Made by a program: the position numbers and the translations under genes
The notes under the pieces: model-generated
The model's database searches: none
What the model saw: only the letters and a program-made list of their open reading frames with translations
Told to the model about the DNA's origin: nothing
Assembly: GCF_004193775.1 (NCBI RefSeq)
Contig: NC_041012.1
Span: 14,405,223-14,469,222 of the forward strand
DNA from: Glycine soja
Lineage: Eukaryota > Streptophyta > Magnoliopsida > Fabales > Fabaceae
Reading direction: 5' to 3'
Length of the DNA stretch: 64,000 nt
In this document: positions 9,771 to 20,611 of the stretch, piece by piece
Layout of the letters: the number at the start of each line of letters is the position of its first letter
Numbering within the stretch: position 1 is the stretch's first letter

Positions 9771-10328
9771 GTTGAATGGGAAAGGAACTGTTGGGGGATG
9801 AATACATTTTTAGTTAGCCTTGTTCTATGTACACCCAATTCGTATTTTGAACTATTTCATGGTATTTCAGCACTAGCTCTTAGGAAAGCTGCAGTTGGTT
9901 TTGTGGTGGCTTATTCACCTAGCTGGAACTCATACTCTTCCCTCGCCAGGTTCATTTCTAGCTGACTGTTAGTATTTGTGTTGTATTTTCATCCCTATGT
10001 TGTTTAATTTGAGGTTCATGCCAAATGAATAACGGTCATGCATGGTTTTCACTATAATATAGAGCAGATTCTTGTAAAATTATACTTACTATGATTTTCC
10101 CTGATTAGTGTACATAATGTATTAGTATCAATAGGTAGATTGCCTATAAACATTTGTTTTTATTTATAATTTAATGTCTTGGCGATGTTTTGTATAGATT
10201 AAAATCCATAGAAGCAAAAACTTGGCAAATCCCCAACTTTGGATCACTCACAATAGATTCGTACTAATACTAGGTTGTTACTCCAAATTAATGCATTGTA
10301 TGGCTCAAACCCAGTGTTAAATGAGCTA
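9771..10328. other. Intergenic, no feature seen
   Basis: A plus-strand frame of 104 codons ending at 9965 has no recognisable motif and overlaps transposon-derived sequence. Nothing else is supported. Confidence 0.4.
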
Positions 10329-11230
10329 GTCATCCAGAGACAATCAAGTCTGGTGACACACAGTGACCAATATGGTCGTCTGCACCCTTTGTCGAAGACA
10401 CGACATCTATCAACCGAGACTACTATAGTCTCTTCTTTTCATCATCCAGAGACAATCAAGTTCAGTGACACACAGCGACCACTACCCTTTGTCAAAGACG
10501 CGATGTCTATTGACCGAGACTACTTTAGTCTCTCCTTTTCTTCATCCAGAGACAATCAAGTTCGATGACACACAGCGACCAACATGATTGTCTGCACCCT
10601 TTGTCGAAGACACGACATCTATCCACCGAGACTACTTTAGTCTCTCCTTTTCGTCATCCAGAGACAATCAAGTTGGGTGACACGCAGTGACCAATATGGT
10701 CGTCTGCACCCTTTGTCGAAGATGCGACGTTTATCGACCGAGACTACTTTAGTCTCCATTTTCGCTATCCAAAGACAATCAAGTTCGATAACGCATAGAG
10801 ACGAATATAGTCATCTGCCCCCCTTTGGTCGAAGACTCAATGTATTTCGACCGCTTCTATTATAATTCACCCTTTTGTTATCCAGAGGCAACCAAGTCCG
10901 ATGGTATGCGAAGACCGTGATGGTCTCTCGCTTTCATTATCCTGAGACTATCAAAGTCCTCTTTCCCATCCAGAGACAAACGAGTCTGATGGTGTGCAAG
11001 GACGATGATGGTCGTCCGTTTCTAATTGTTTTTGAGACTGTTGCAGTTCCCTTTGCTATCCAGAGACAAGCGAGTCCGATAGCATGCAGAGACAAACATA
11101 GTCAGCTGTTTCCCTCCTCAAAAGACTCAACATTTGTCGATCAAGGCTACCAAAGTTTCCCCTGCTATCCCAAGACAAGCGAGTCCGATAGCATGTGGAG
11201 ATCGTCACTGTTATCTATTTTGTCACTTTG
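10329..11230 (+). repeat. Tandem repeats, 3' UTR of Tat/Ogre-like element
   Basis: About nine diverged units of roughly 90-113 bp, each beginning with a variant of ATCCAGAGACAATCAAGT (starts near 10331, 10442, 10545, 10655, 10767, 10880, 10968, 11058 and 11166). The units contain GTCGTCTGCACCCTTTGTCG and GACCGAGACTACTTTAGTCT-like words. The array lies immediately before a polypurine-like tract and a Tat/Ogre-like LTR. That is the position where Tat-lineage elements are known to carry variable tandem repeats, so it is interpreted as the retrotransposon 3' UTR. Open frames across it follow from the repeat phase and are not genes. Confidence 0.75.
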
Positions 11231-11385
11231 AAGGCACCAAGGCTTTTGTTGATGCACCTGAGGTATTTTATGCTCCTTCTTTTGACAGGTTTCGCTGATT
11301 GAGCTATTGGTCGGTTGGATGGAGTTTCAACTTGAATGAAAATAGTTTCTTATCTTTACTTCCCTTTTATCTCCAATAAAAGATA

Positions 11386-11401
11386 AGTAAAAAGGGACAA
11401 C
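11386..11401 (+). other. Polypurine-tract-like sequence
   Basis: GTAAAAAGGGACAAC, directly before the LTR start TGTCATACCC. This is the expected position of the plus-strand primer, showing that the adjoining LTR is a 3' LTR and not a solo LTR. Confidence 0.6.
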
Positions 11402-13301
11402 TGTCATACCCTAATTTCGTTTGGGGACAATTGTTTGTCAACATGTGGACCCTCGCTGATCAAATTGAGATGCTTAACACTCATCGCCACATAATCTGTA
11501 AAGTTTCACGACATTTTGGAAGGAAATTAGCCAAAAACATAAAATGAGGGGTGAACTGATCAATTTAGGGGGGTGTACCTAGTCCTGGGCCCATCTAGAA
11601 TATTCTGGAGGGAGGTTGTTTCAGGTGGAAGCTACCTAGCTTGCCTGGGCGAGCTAGGCGGCAACCACCTCCCTCATTTTTGCTATAAAATGGCATTTGG
11701 GGCTGAGGGGAAAGGGTTCATCACTTTAGATATTCAGTTGTCACTTAAAATTAGTGAGAAGAAGAAGAAAGAAGGAAAAAATCCAAGCTGAGGTGCTTCC
11801 GTAACGCTTCCATGACGTTTCCTTGATCAATTCTGTGGATGTTCTTCGTTCTTTCTTCATCATTCGTCGGTCTTCAACTGGTTAGTTTTTTATTTTGAAG
11901 ATTTGAATTCATTCTATGCACCCTTAGGGGTCCATTCTTGCTTTGTATGTTTTTATCTTCATTCTTTTACTTTCAGTATTCTTTTTCTTCGTTTTGAGCG
12001 AGTTTCGACCGATCGTTTAAGCCGTAACCTCACTTAATTAATGTTTAAATGAATTTCAACCAATCATTTGTGTTGTAATCTTGTTTAATCGCCTGTAAAA
12101 TAAAATTCAACCGATCGTTCATGTCATGACCTCGGTTAAATAAAAAAATAATAAAATAAGTGTCAACCGAACATTTTACTTTGAAAGTCCTCTTTAATGA
12201 GTTGAGAAATAACCAAGTGAAACTAAGGCTAAAATCAACTCACAAACTAAGCATTTGCTTGCAAAAAGGTCATTTGAAGCCATTTCAAGGTCCAACGCCT
12301 TAACGGTTCCTTTTTACTTTTATCGGTGAAAACGAACCGTTTAAAAAGTCTAAAATCAACACCCTGCATGACTTCCTTGCTTTCTAAAGAACTACGTAGG
12401 TCTGAGTTCCTCGTCGCAATTAAGGATACGTAGGAGCAAATGCCCCGCTTTTGTCGACCCCAAAAATTAAGAGATCGTTAAAGGTCCAACGCCTTAATGT
12501 TTCTCTCTTTCCAAAAATCAAGAGATGGTTAAAGGTCCAATGCCTTAATGTTTATCTCCTTTCAAAAATCAAGAGATCGTTAAAGGTCCAACGCCTTAAC
12601 GTTTCTCTCCTTTAAAAAACAAGAGATCATTAAAGGTCCAACGCCTTAATGTTTCTCTCCTTTCAAAAACAAGAGATCATTGAAGGTCCAACGCCTTAAC
12701 GTTTCTCTCTTTTTAAAGATCAAGAGATCATCCAAAAGGGTCCAACGCCTTAACGATTCTCTCTTTTCAAAAATTAAAAGATCATTTAAAGGTCCAACGC
12801 CTTAAACAACTTTTGTTCGGTTAAAATCGATCTTGCAAAAAAAGATAAAAACATTTTAACCAACGTTTAGTTCTTAAAGAACTATGTAGGTCTGATTTCC
12901 TCATCGCACAAAAACCACAAAAATTAAAAAACACAAAAAAGCCCAAAAAAGTAAAAAACATAAAAAGCCAAAAACACATAAAAAAAATATAAAAATGGAA
13001 AATAAAGATTAAAGGGAAAATAAGTAATATTGAAGTCATGATTTGCACACTTGATTAGAGGCTGTCGTCCCTTGTGACGGGCGCGTGGGGTGCTAATACC
13101 TTCCCCGTGCATAAATAACTCCCGAACCCTCATTTTCAAAATACACAGGTCATCTTTTGGTTTTTCTGAAGTTTTCCTTGAATAAACATTGGAGTCGACT
13201 CCATGCATTTTCCTTCGATGGAAGACGCACCCTTGGCCCAACAGAGAGGCCTTTTCGTGCACCCCCCCCCCCCCTTCCCCGCAGGAGGGCAGGTTGCGAC
13301 A
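11402..13301 (+). mobile_element. 3' LTR of a Tat/Ogre-like Ty3/gypsy element
   Basis: The 1.9-kb LTR begins TGTCATACCCTAATTTCG and ends GGTTGCGACA, the characteristic termini of Tat/Ogre-lineage LTRs in legumes. It contains the typical words ACTACGTAGGTCTGA, GATACGTAGGAGCAAATGCC and GGGGTGCTAATACCTTCCCC. A TATA-like CTATAAAATGG at about 11679 could mark its promoter. An internal tandem array lies at 12465-12813 and a run of C at 13262-13274. The coding region and 5' LTR are not in the window, so the element is truncated to its 3' UTR plus LTR. No target duplication could be tested. Confidence 0.8.
12465..12813 (+). repeat. 50-bp tandem repeat inside the Tat LTR
   Basis: Seven units of about 50 bp, each with CAAGAGATCRTTAAAGGTCC followed by AACGCCTTAAYGTTTCTCTC, degenerating at both edges. 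An isolated half-unit occurs at about 12285. This is a minisatellite-like expansion within the LTR. Confidence 0.9.
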
Positions 13302-13304
13302 TAG

Positions 13305-13620
13305 ACAATACAAGGATTAAACTTTGGCACACCATAAAGGTTAGAGGAAAGAATGGTGTGGGTATATTATGGACAAGAATTGGAAGAAAAATGTGGTGCA
13401 TGCTTAATGGATAAGGGACAAAATCTTATCTTTATATGCTATGATTAATGGTTACACAAGAGGCTATCAATATCATCAGTGTTTATGGACCACGAGTCCA
13501 CAAATAGGATCAAAAGCAATTTTGAAAGAAATGTTTTGGGAGGATTTAATAGGTTGGTTCAATGCATTGAATAAGAAGAGATTCTCATAGGTAGTGATGA
13601 ACAAGACACTATCATGTTGT
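13305..13620 (+). pseudogene. LINE endonuclease (EEP) fragment
   Basis: In shifted plus-strand frames the sequence reads RIKLWHTIKVRGKNGVGILW, then INIISVYGPRV, then FWEDLIGWFNA and KKEILIGSDE. These match the order found in plant L1-type endonucleases (KLWYSG.DR.RNGVGI, VNIISAYAPQ, FWEDLD, EKLFIGGDFNG). The asparagine of the GDFNGH motif is lost and several stops are present. It is a dead non-LTR fragment directly after the Tat LTR. Confidence 0.55.
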
Positions 13621-14673
13621 ACATTTCTGATGATAGCAGCAAAACTTAGGAGACTAATTGTTGCAAGTTTCTACAATTCAAAAGATTGTCTAGGTTTCAA
13701 GAGGGTTGTTGTCATAGTCTTACATTAGTATTATGAGTATACTGAGAGGATAATTAGGAACCATCATGTTTACAGGTGGTCAGGTTTCAACTTTCAAGTT
13801 AGCAAAATGATTGTGCATTATATAATTTTGTAAACTTAAATTTTTGAAAATTGTAAGTCCAAAATTGTATCTAGATTCTAGATCATGTTATGAATAATAA
13901 GATGGTTGCATTTGGTTTTCTAAGTGTAGATTACACATAAACAGCTGACTTCAGGATGTGTTATTGTCAAACAGTTACCAGCATATTTGCTTATTTGAAA
14001 GCACATGCAGTTACATATGATAACTATTAGAAACTACCAATACGAGGCAAGTGAATAGTTTATGAACAATGTACAACCAATCCAAAAATTAGTGAATACA
14101 ACAGGAAAAAAATCAAACAACCTCATTTCCTTAAAACCATTCTAGGTAAAAACATGCATAAAGTTAAACAAAACTCCCATTCAACGATGTAAATAGAGTG
14201 GAATATATTATGACCTAGTCAACAATTTGCCAAAAATTAATTTGACAACAGTAAATACATGCAAAGAAACAACTATATTCACCCTAAAAACTCCTAAGGG
14301 TATGTATATCCACTCTCCATTAATTTAATAGTACATCATGAACTAGTGATCTTAACCCACAACTAACATTCAGCTGGCTTATGATAATGTATTTACCACT
14401 TGTTGGTACTCTGTACAGAGATTTTGTATTGCTAAATATCTTGCATACATTTATCTATTAAAGTAATGTTTTTAGAAAAGAATAAAGAAAAACTTTTCAA
14501 AGGCTCAATGAGGAGAGAAAGAAGGAGGAGGGGGGGGGGGGGGGGGAGGGGACAAAAAATTAAATATTGAAGTGAGTGAGGTAAATGGTGGCTGAGACAA
14601 TGTATGACATTTGAGGTTAGCGAACGGGATAGTTATGAGTATTTCGCTTCTTCCAGTTGTTGTGGGTAGCAAA
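13621..14673. other. Intergenic, no gene seen
   Basis: AT-rich, with a guanine-rich stretch at about 14522-14550 containing a long G run. No coding motif. Confidence 0.5.
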
Positions 14674-15170
14674 CACTACTAGAAAAGGTATTTTCTACGA
14701 CAGCAAAATAACAACGGTTCCTTAAGAATCGTCTTAGTATATAAGGTGGTGGCAATTTTGTAAATATGGGATTTCTCAACAAAGACGGTTTTACGAAAAC
14801 CGTCTTTGAAGACTGTCATTCTAAGACGGTTTTAAAAAACTTTCTTAGAAGACTATTATTCAAAAATGATTTTAAAAAAACCATCTAAGAATATTTTCCA
14901 CTATTTTTAATTAAATAAACACATAAGCGCACCTGTTGGAAACCCTAAAATGCCTCCTCACACTCCTTGACATCCCTTCCTCAAATGCCTCACCAATGGC
15001 CAACATTCCTCGGTCCCATCCACTGCCTCCTCAAAGTGGCTTGTGCTTTTATTGGTAGCGACCACAACACACACGACAATGCTGAAACTAAAACCCTACA
15101 TTTGCACAACCCATTACCCCTTTTCAATTTTAGATAACCCTCTTCGCGCAGCGAGTCTCAGACTCTAACT
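14674..15170 (+). mobile_element. CACTA-like terminus with subterminal repeats
   Basis: It starts CACTACTAGAAAAGG, the canonical terminus of plant CACTA transposons, followed by repeated, mutually inverted words (AACGGTTCCTTAAGAATCGT, AAGACGGTTTTACGAAAACC, CTAAGACGGTTTTAAAAAAC). The body resembles 9301-9770 and 61238-61600. The far end and a transposase were not found, so this may be a deleted or one-ended copy. Confidence 0.6.
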
Positions 15171-17899
15171 CTTTTTTATTATAAAAAGAGAGAATTAGAC
15201 ATACTCCTAATTTTTTTTCTCAATGAAGAGGTGCTTCTTTGACCTTTGTTGCCCACCACTCACTAGGATTTTTTTCTTCTTCTAGGAAATAATTTCAATA
15301 TTCCCTGTTATTTCACCTCCAAACCTTACTCCAGCACAATCAACTCGAGTGTGTAATGTTCTTGCTCTTTTTCAGGTGATAATTGATATGACCTTGTCCT
15401 ATCATGTGTTCCACATATAGACACATTCAATTTTCCCCAAATACTATTTTAACTCTGAAAATCAATTGGTTTGGAGATGAGTCCAGTCCATGGTTCTAAA
15501 TTGCAGTAGTGGTCTCGGGCATTGTAAGATAGAATAGAAGATTGAAATCTAAATCTTTTATCTTTTTTTGACAAAAAAGTGGAATAGAACGGTGCTAAGG
15601 TTCCATTGTTGCTCCAGTACGGTTCTATTTTGGCTAGGTGGCAACAGATGCATTGCGGAATTTCGTGTGATTGAAATTCACACTGCAATTGTGGACTATT
15701 GCAGTTGCGGACAACACTGCATGGAACGGGGGATGCAATATTGTTACATGTATATAATTTATTGAGCCAGACCTAGTTTTACTGTGTCTAGTATATAATA
15801 TGAAGGTGCTCTCATATCATAGAGCATAGAAATTGGATTGTCAACTCCACACACTAAAGAAAATGGGCCTCCTCTCCCCCTTCTCCCAAAGGCTGCCTAG
15901 CACACTATAACACAATTCATGAAGTCAGACTTAAAATTCACCTTTGCAATGGTTATTCAAAAGAAAATGTCAATTTGCACAAGTTTCCTGTTCGCTATGC
16001 AGTGAAACCATGGAACGTGATATTTTAGATATCCATAGAGGGAAAATTGTCCTTAAAGGATGATCACTTGTGAGTTCTTTCCTTTGTTGGCAATTGATCT
16101 GGTTGAGCATCAAGTAGTGTTTATTATAAAGGACTTCTAGAATTAAGAAGGTTATATTAATTAGTGTACTTTGGTACTAATTTTAGTTTGATTTTTAAAC
16201 ATTCAGGAAGTATGTGGGAATCAAACAGAACTTTGTCACCTTTGTAACAAATATGTTAGACTGCGTAAACTATACAACCATAAAATCATTTGATTGTAGT
16301 ATGTGTTTGAATTAGATTATTTTTTACTTCAAAAAGCTTATAATCAAAAGCTCCTTGGAAGAGTTTTAGGAGAAAAAAAAGTTGATTATGAGGGTTAGGG
16401 ATAAATGTCTTATTGTCTCTTATTAGTTTCTTCTAATTTTGTTCCATCTTGTGCAAGTCTTAAATGCATTATTGTACTCTCTTGCTTGTGGTGCCTGTTA
16501 GTTGAGGCTTAACATTAAATAATTACATGTATGCACAAATATTTAACTTTTTAAAAAGTTGGGGCTATATTGTAAGTCCAAGCTAATGAAGTTACACTGA
16601 GGTGGAATCTGTAGAAGTTTACTTCATGAATTTTCGTTGCCCACAAGTTGTAATTGGTGTAATTTCCCTATGAGTAGTTGGAGCCTTGAAAATTTATGGC
16701 TGCTGCAGAAATTTTTATAATTTTATATGAGTGTTGAGTTGTACATTTTGTAGGAGATACTAGCAATGTTTGGCTCAGTTTTTTTTTTTGTTTCTCTTTT
16801 CCTTAAAAGAAGTTCCTCCAATTAGCCTTTTGTAGAAGGCTCTTTTTTGTGACTTGCTACATAAAAAATAAAGCTACTTTTAAGTTTTAGGGCTTCATGG
16901 AAATTGTATTTTCTGTTGTATGTATTGATTTTTACTTTTCGCTGGTCTAAAATTGGGTCTTTGTTATGTTGCCATAATAAGAACAATTTTATTTCACTGC
17001 TCTTGACTAAATACCTTCATCATACTTTGTGTAGTGGATGATTGCATATCACCTCTATTATTTTACTTACTGGTTTTGGTTACTCAAGCCATCTTTAGTA
17101 GATTGTCCTTGGTGTAAAATTTTAGCTATTAATGGATGTGGAAAAGCTTCTTTTTTTTCTTTCTAAACAAATGTTCTGCAATAATTGGCTTTGCAGAGAT
17201 TTTAAGTGTTGGAAATCTAGTTGTGAGTGAAGTTTTAAATTAATGATTTGTCATCATTGGATGAAATCTGACAAGTTCATACTCGTTTTCCAAATTACTT
17301 TTGTGTTTTGTCAGCCTTTTCATTTTCTAAGATTTTTGAATTATTACATTTGCCTTGGAACCTCAATAATTTTTTAAGGTCTTTTGGCATTTTTAATTTA
17401 TTTTTTTTACATTTTCAAATTTCAAATTCAACTATTAATTCGAACCAACATTTTTTTCTTCTTGTTGGAAGCTTAGTTTTTTTCCTATTAGTTTGGACCA
17501 TCCCCCTTTTCTTTCTTCTTCTGTTACATAAATTTGACTAGCTTTGGTCTACATAAAGCTCTTGCTTTATCACAATAGTACTCTGTTTTCTGCTCCCTCC
17601 CCTGGTTCATTGAGTACTTTGCTTACATCACAAGATTAAATTTATTTTAATACATTGGATAACTTTTATTATCTGGTTTAATACATTGCATAACTTTTAC
17701 TATCTTTACTAATATTGATTAGCATTTATTATTTGTTTTAATATTTGCATAGCATTTTTTATTTACTTTAATATTTTCATAGCATTTATTATTGGGTTTT
17801 AATGTTTTCATTTTATCATTGAATAATAATTTGCAAAATATTTTGAATAATTATATTAAACGTTTGTAAAAGTTTTTAAGACAGTAAATATATATTTAT
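15171..17899. other. T-rich intergenic or intron-like DNA
   Basis: No convincing gene. Around 15480-15740 there is a dispersed repeat with ATTGCAGTTGCGGACAACAC-like words; a related stretch occurs at 45530-45610. From 16700 on the plus strand is T-rich like plant introns. The frame at 17308-17541 has no recognisable motif. Confidence 0.4.
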
Positions 17900-18960
17900 T
17901 TAATACTTTTTTTAAAAATATATTAAAAATATTTGTAGAATATATTTATTAAAAAGTTTTGTCTCAAAATATACTTGTAATTCTTGAAAGAGAGAACAAA
18001 AAGGTATACCTCACATACCATCTAAAAGATAATTCGGTTGTGATTGCTTCAATTGACGATCAGTATGCAATTATACAGGGTAAGCTTTTTTGTCTCCTTG
18101 GTTTGTTAGTGTATTATCTCAATTTTTAAAGGTGTTAATTAGTTGTTTTCTCCTTGTTTTTATGCTTAATACAACATCAAGATTTTTCTTTAAGCAAGCA
18201 ACCAGTTGGCGACCATGCTCATCGAGGGATATTATAATCTCTGTTGCATCTGAGATGTCACAAGAGTCTAAGAGAAATTCTCAACTTCCTGTGCAGGTCA
18301 ATATATGTTTTACTATTGACTATGTTGAGTCAGGGTCTTGCATTGGAGCTCATATTTAGTTTGTTTTCAATATTTTTCCTACTTAAATTACAATTTGATC
18401 ACTTTAATTGTTTCTTATTTATCAGGTTTTAACTCTGAAGATCTAACGTTGGCATTGTTATTTCTATGACTTTTTTTAAAACTAACACTGATTAATTTAA
18501 AACCAAGTATTGGCCACATCAGATGTATTCCATCTCAATCCATAACCTCCATTAAGCTTGAGCTACTTCCATTGACCAATGGCATAATTACACTTGACTC
18601 CTTGCAAATCGATGTCATGGAAAAAGGTATGGATCTTTAGAGTTTTACTTCTTAATGCTTGAGCTTCTATCCAAAAATTATTTGGTCAATACTTAGTAAT
18701 GATTTGATAGGAAGATAAACTGCTGCCTAAAGTTTGTTAATTCTACAACTGTCATGATTATTTTGAAGAATCACTCATGACTCATTTGGGTATGCTCTTG
18801 TTTTAATTGCTATGTATAATGTATGGGATCTGATTGGAAGATACATTCCACTCTTGACATGCTTGGAGTTGGAGTCCTGAAAATTGATCACTATAACGAC
18901 ATTTGCACCCAAAGGTTACAAGGTGAGTTTGACACTTGATTGGCCTTGGTTAATAGGTAA
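17900..18960 (+). pseudogene. Exon-like fragments of an unidentified gene
   Basis: Four short stretches on the plus strand look like exons ending at donor-like sites: about 17985-18078 (KKVYLTYHLKDNSVVIASID, then GTAAGC), 18190-18297 (RPCSSRDIIISVASEMSQES, then CAG|GTCAAT), 18550-18626 (IKLELLPLTNGIITLDSLQI, then GTATGG) and 18840-18930 (HSTLDMLGVGVLKIDHYND, then GTGAG). The acceptors are weak and no continuous start-to-stop model could be built. A gypsy element truncates the region at 19026. The parent gene is not recognised; the pieces may come from one broken host gene. Confidence 0.3.
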
Positions 18961-19025
18961 AGGATGATAAGATCTCATTAAGGCCTGCTTAGAGGAATAG
19001 TTGTGAGGTTCATTTGATAAGTGTT

Positions 19026-19655
19026 TGATGCAATCCTATCCCCCAAGGGCATTGGATAGAAGATTTCAAGAAGATTGAGCCAGAACTGCTAAATAAGGCC
19101 CTAGGGTTCTCATGAGTCTTAGGATAGATTTTGGGCCCATGGCTAAGTATGAGTCCACTTATCTTTGTACATATTAGATTAGGATTTAATTATTTTTTGG
19201 CCTTGTATTTAGGGCTCCATAGTATAGGGAGGATACCTTAGCAATGTAAGATTATTCAGCCCTTGTATTTTAGGGCACCTAGACTAGTTTTTGTATTAGG
19301 GGTAGTTTTGTAATTTCAAATGCAATAAGTGCACTATTTGATGTGTGTGTCGGGAGAGATTCTTCACTAAGTGTGCTTAGGTGTCATAAGACATGTAAAG
19401 CATGAAGGAAATGCACAAAGTGTGACTATATGATATGGCAATGGGGCGTAGCAAGCAATTGCTCACCTCCCCCTTAAGATGGTCCAAAATTTAATTGGAT
19501 TGGGCTTCTCCCAATTCAATTAAATTTATCTCCTAACACACAGACACACATCAAATAGTGCACTTAATGCATATGAAATTATAAAACTACCCTTAATACA
19601 TAAAGGATTTGTAAAAGTTTTCTATCCAATGTCCTTGGAAGGTAGGATTGCATCA
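19026..19655 (-). mobile_element. Rearranged, palindromic 3' LTR of the gypsy element
   Basis: Next to the polypurine tract the LTR starts correctly at 19655 (TGATGCAATCC in minus orientation). It then has an internal deletion of nearly 300 bp near 19600-19622 and continues to about 19360. There it switches to the first 330 bp or so of the same LTR in the opposite orientation (19026-19359, also starting TGATGCAATCC). The result is a second fold-back LTR of the same family as 7749-9296, with a different junction. Confidence 0.7.
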
Positions 19656-19670
19656 TTCCCTCCCCCTTGA
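19656..19670 (-). other. Polypurine tract of the gypsy element
   Basis: The minus strand reads TCAAGGGGGAGGGAA immediately before the LTR start TGATGCAATCC, the plus-strand primer of a Ty3/gypsy element. Just upstream a short remnant EFQEPLDLRSNLFQ is the probable end of pol. Confidence 0.75.
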
Positions 19671-19792
19671 AAAAGATTTGATCTCAAATCCAAAGGCTCT
19701 TGAAACTCTGGGCTTCTTCCCTCAACACCTGTAAAAAAAATAATAACATATATATTAGTGGTGTTTGGCATGTTGGAGTAGGGTAAGGTCTG

Positions 19793-19979
19793 TGTTGAAT
19801 GTTTTTGTATTTTTATCTATATTTGGTAGCTTAGTTGGTAAGCTTGTTCAGAAGGGCAGCAGTGAGTTGTCACTGTCATTGTCCTTCTCTCTCTCTCTTG
19901 TACTCAATATATATGTAACTTTTTGAAATGAATAAAGCTAAGAGAGAAAGGAGGCTGCTTTCCTCCTTCAGTTTCAAGT
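19793..19979 (+). repeat. 5' LTR of the copia element
   Basis: Starts TGTTGAATG and ends TTTCAAGT, with an AATATATATGTAAC TATA-like stretch and an AATAAA signal near its end. The 3' boundary is fixed by the adjoining primer site and by the target duplication, giving the unusual terminus GT in place of CA. Confidence 0.9.
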
Positions 19980-19991
19980 TGGCATCAGAGC
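19980..19991 (+). other. Primer-binding site of the copia element
   Basis: TGGCATCAGAGC directly after the LTR. It differs by one base (C for T) from TGGTATCAGAGC, the complement of the initiator methionine tRNA 3' end. Confidence 0.85.
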
Positions 19992-20327
19992 GGGTTCGTC
20001 CGCCGTCACGCCGTCCGCTGCCGCCATCTCCGGCCAGTTTTCTCCGACGAGACCAGGGTTAGGATCGCCTCGAAAAGTGCAACCTACCTCTGGAATTTGT
20101 GCCGCCAAAGGAGTCTCCACACGCCACCTTTCTCACGCGCGTTCTTCGGCGCGTGAAGCCCACGCGCCGCCATGCCGTCACCGGAATTGCGCCGTGCCGC
20201 CACCTATCTGCTCGTCGGCCTCTTCTGAGTTCGTTCCAGCCCTCAGTTTTGAGTTTTGTCGCCTGGAACGTATCACCCCATTCTTCTCTCTTTTTTACCC
20301 CTTTAGGGTTTCATCTTGTGGGCCAAA

Positions 20328-20611
20328 ATGGCTACTTCTGGACCCGTTTTCTCCTTCTCTGGGACTCCGACCATCACTACTGCTAAGCTGAATTGGAAGA
20401 ATTATCCCTCATGGTCTGCTTCCGTGGAACTTTGGTTTCTCGGTCAAGGTCATCATGACCACTTGGAGAAAGCTTCTGATTTCGTTCCAAATGACAAGAG
20501 ACCTGAATGGGAGAAGCTTGACTATCAGCTCTGCGTTGTGTTATGGCAATCAATTGAGCCGAATATTTTGGAAACACTTAGATCCTTTAAAATGTGTCGT
20601 TCTTTTTGGAA
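20328..20611 (+). pseudogene. Copia gag, N-terminal part
   Basis: Starts ATG GCT ACT at 20328 and reads LNWKNYPSWSASVELWFLGQ, HHDHLEKASDFVPNDKRPEW and LCVVLWQSIEPNILETLRSF, the standard beginning of a plant copia gag capsid domain. After SFWK (about 20610) the sequence jumps to the zinc-knuckle region in another frame. Several hundred bases of gag are therefore missing, and the pol frame is no longer joined in phase. The true start of translation is inferred from family likeness. Confidence 0.75.

Noticed and set aside
10275..11231. Three plus-strand ORFs of 62-118 codons
   Set aside because: They are read through the tandem array and repeat the same peptide with each unit; no family motif, and their frames follow the repeat length.
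12465..12813. Regularly spaced repeats that could suggest a CRISPR array
   Set aside because: The whole 50-bp unit is repeated, with no unique spacers, and it lies within a plant LTR.
13136..13414. Overlapping ORFs on both strands around the poly-C run
   Set aside because: They lie at the end of the Tat LTR; the low-complexity run creates open frames on both strands.
20077..20391. Two ORFs (104 and 95 codons) at the copia 5' leader
   Set aside because: GC-rich leader between the primer site and gag; no motif, and a better gag start exists at 20328.
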